A DNA stretch of 8,719 nt, taken from contig JANJXE010000143.1 of NCBI GenBank assembly GCA_024709185.1, positions 1 through 8,719 on the forward strand, given 5' to 3'. Numbering within the stretch: the stretch's first letter is position 1; every line of letters starts with the position of its first letter. Both the position numbers and the translations under genes were made by a program. The notes below the pieces were generated by a model, which searched no databases, was not told where the DNA came from, and worked only from the letters and a program-made list of their open reading frames with translations. The DNA comes from Paludibacter sp. GTDB lineage: Bacteria; Bacteroidota; Bacteroidia; Bacteroidales; Paludibacteraceae. Positions 8,055-8,719 of the stretch are shown here, piece after piece.

Positions 8055-8719
8055 GTGAATCTCCGGTTAAAAATATTCTATTTGCTGATTGTCCTGTTGC
8101 TGTTACAACAGAATAGTGTGGTTGCCCAACATTCATTTCCACCTCCGGTGAATGTAGAATATCGGTCGGGTACTTTACCATTGCTAATTGTCGATACTGA
8201 AAATCAACAGTTAAAGGATAAAAGTCAGGATGAACGAATAGCTGTGCAACTAAAATTGATTGAACCGTCAGAAAACGGCACGGTGAATCTTCAGGATACG
8301 CTATTTGTTTATAATGGCTATGCAGGCTTGAAGTACAGAGGCAGTAGTTCGTATGGAACATCACCTAAGAAACCCTATTCTCTTGAACTATGGCGTCAAT
8401 GGTATGCTGCCGATTCGCTTGCTGCCGATACCGCTGTTTCACTTTTGGGTATGCCTGCTGCGTCCGATTGGGTACTGCTGGCCCCCTTTAACGATAAAAG
8501 TTACCTGCGCGATGCGTTGGTGATGGAATTAATGCAGGGTACTCAGGACTTTATTCCAAAAATGCGTTTTTGTGAACTTATCTTCAATGGCATGTATTAT
8601 GGCCTGTATATTCTTGCTGAAAAGATAGAACGAGGGAAAAGCCGGCTGGATATTTCATCGGCCAAAAATAAAGCAGGACGTCCGCAGGAATGTGGTTATC
8701 ACCTCGAAATTGATCGAAC
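8055..8719 (+). CDS. CotH-family secreted protein, 3'-truncated by window edge
   Basis: The frame is open from the TAG at 8010-8012 to the window end. There is no in-frame ATG before 8451, which lies inside a conserved region. The GTG at 8055 is the best start: it gives a signal peptide, MNLRLKIFYLLIVLLLLQQ followed by NSVVA-Q, with cleavage after about residue 25. The 221 residues seen contain CotH hallmarks: the leading strand LPLLIVDTEN (36-45), GLKYRGSSSYGTSPKK (91-106) with YSLEL, LLGMPAASDWVLLAPFNDKS (130-149) then YLRDAL, and NGMYYGLYILAEKIERGKSR (178-197) then LDI. CotH is an atypical, eukaryote-like protein kinase fold first known from Bacillus spore coat; secreted versions are common in Bacteroidota, with mostly unknown targets. 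The later catalytic Asp residues lie beyond the window, so activity cannot be judged. Any C-terminal T9SS domain is also out of view. Confidence 0.9.
   Translation, partial: MNLRLKIFYLLIVLLLLQQNSVVAQHSFPPPVNVEYRSGTLPLLIVDTENQQLKDKSQDERIAVQLKLIEPSENGTVNLQDTLFVYNGYAGLKYRGSSSYGTSPKKPYSLELWRQWYAADSLAADTAVSLLGMPAASDWVLLAPFNDKSYLRDALVMELMQGTQDFIPKMRFCELIFNGMYYGLYILAEKIERGKSRLDISSAKNKAGRPQECGYHLEIDR

Noticed and set aside
7969..8364. Minus-strand frame of 131 codons across the hairpin and the CotH start
   Set aside because: The plus strand here encodes a signal peptide and CotH motifs in a continuous frame. The minus frame shows no domain and runs through the hairpin.
1..8719. Search for CRISPR repeats, tRNA/rRNA genes, insertion-sequence ends or a phage/defence module
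   Set aside because: No spaced repeat array, cloverleaf, transposase or defence-protein motif was seen. Coding covers nearly the whole window and all of it is uptake or secreted-protein genes.

Overview
The window looks like a piece of a Bacteroidota chromosome. The evidence is SusC/SusD-type outer-membrane nutrient uptake genes, a secreted protein ending in a type IX secretion (T9SS) sorting domain, starts without recognisable Shine-Dalgarno sequences but with A-rich leaders, and a TAnnTTTG promoter element. A T9SS-bearing Bacteroidota, possibly outside the classic gut Bacteroides, fits best. Genus cannot be read from this window.

Layout, all on the + strand: (1) 1-1290, the C-terminal 429 residues of a SusD-like lipoprotein whose start lies before the window. 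(2) 1313-4117, a SusC-like TonB-dependent transporter that is short at its N-terminus. (3) 4132-5949, a second, complete SusD-like lipoprotein. The spacings of 22 and 14 bp imply one transcript. (4) 5950-6109, a 160-bp intergenic region with a small hairpin at the susD stop, an 11-bp-spaced direct repeat, a perfect -7 box and a long inverted repeat. (5) 6110-7939, a secreted two-repeat jelly-roll/FN3 protein with a T9SS C-terminal domain. (6) 7977-8030, a strong hairpin. (7) 8055-8719, the N-terminal part of a CotH-family protein that needs a GTG start and runs off the window.

How the genes may work together: SusC is the outer-membrane pore and SusD the surface lid that captures an oligosaccharide or peptide. 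Two SusD genes around one visible SusC are best read as two tandem SusC/SusD pairs, the first SusC lying before the window. The 609-residue protein sits where surface glycan-binding proteins (SusE/F-like) usually sit. It has no lipobox and would instead be exported by T9SS. No glycoside hydrolase, lyase, peptidase or dedicated regulator is visible, so the substrate cannot be assigned. CotH proteins are secreted atypical kinases, and the link of this one to uptake is unknown.

I found no clear new multi-gene system. The more unusual points are the SusC without its N-terminal accessory domain, the internally duplicated T9SS protein, the structured leader placed exactly at its predicted transcript start, and the hairpin plus GTG start of the CotH gene.
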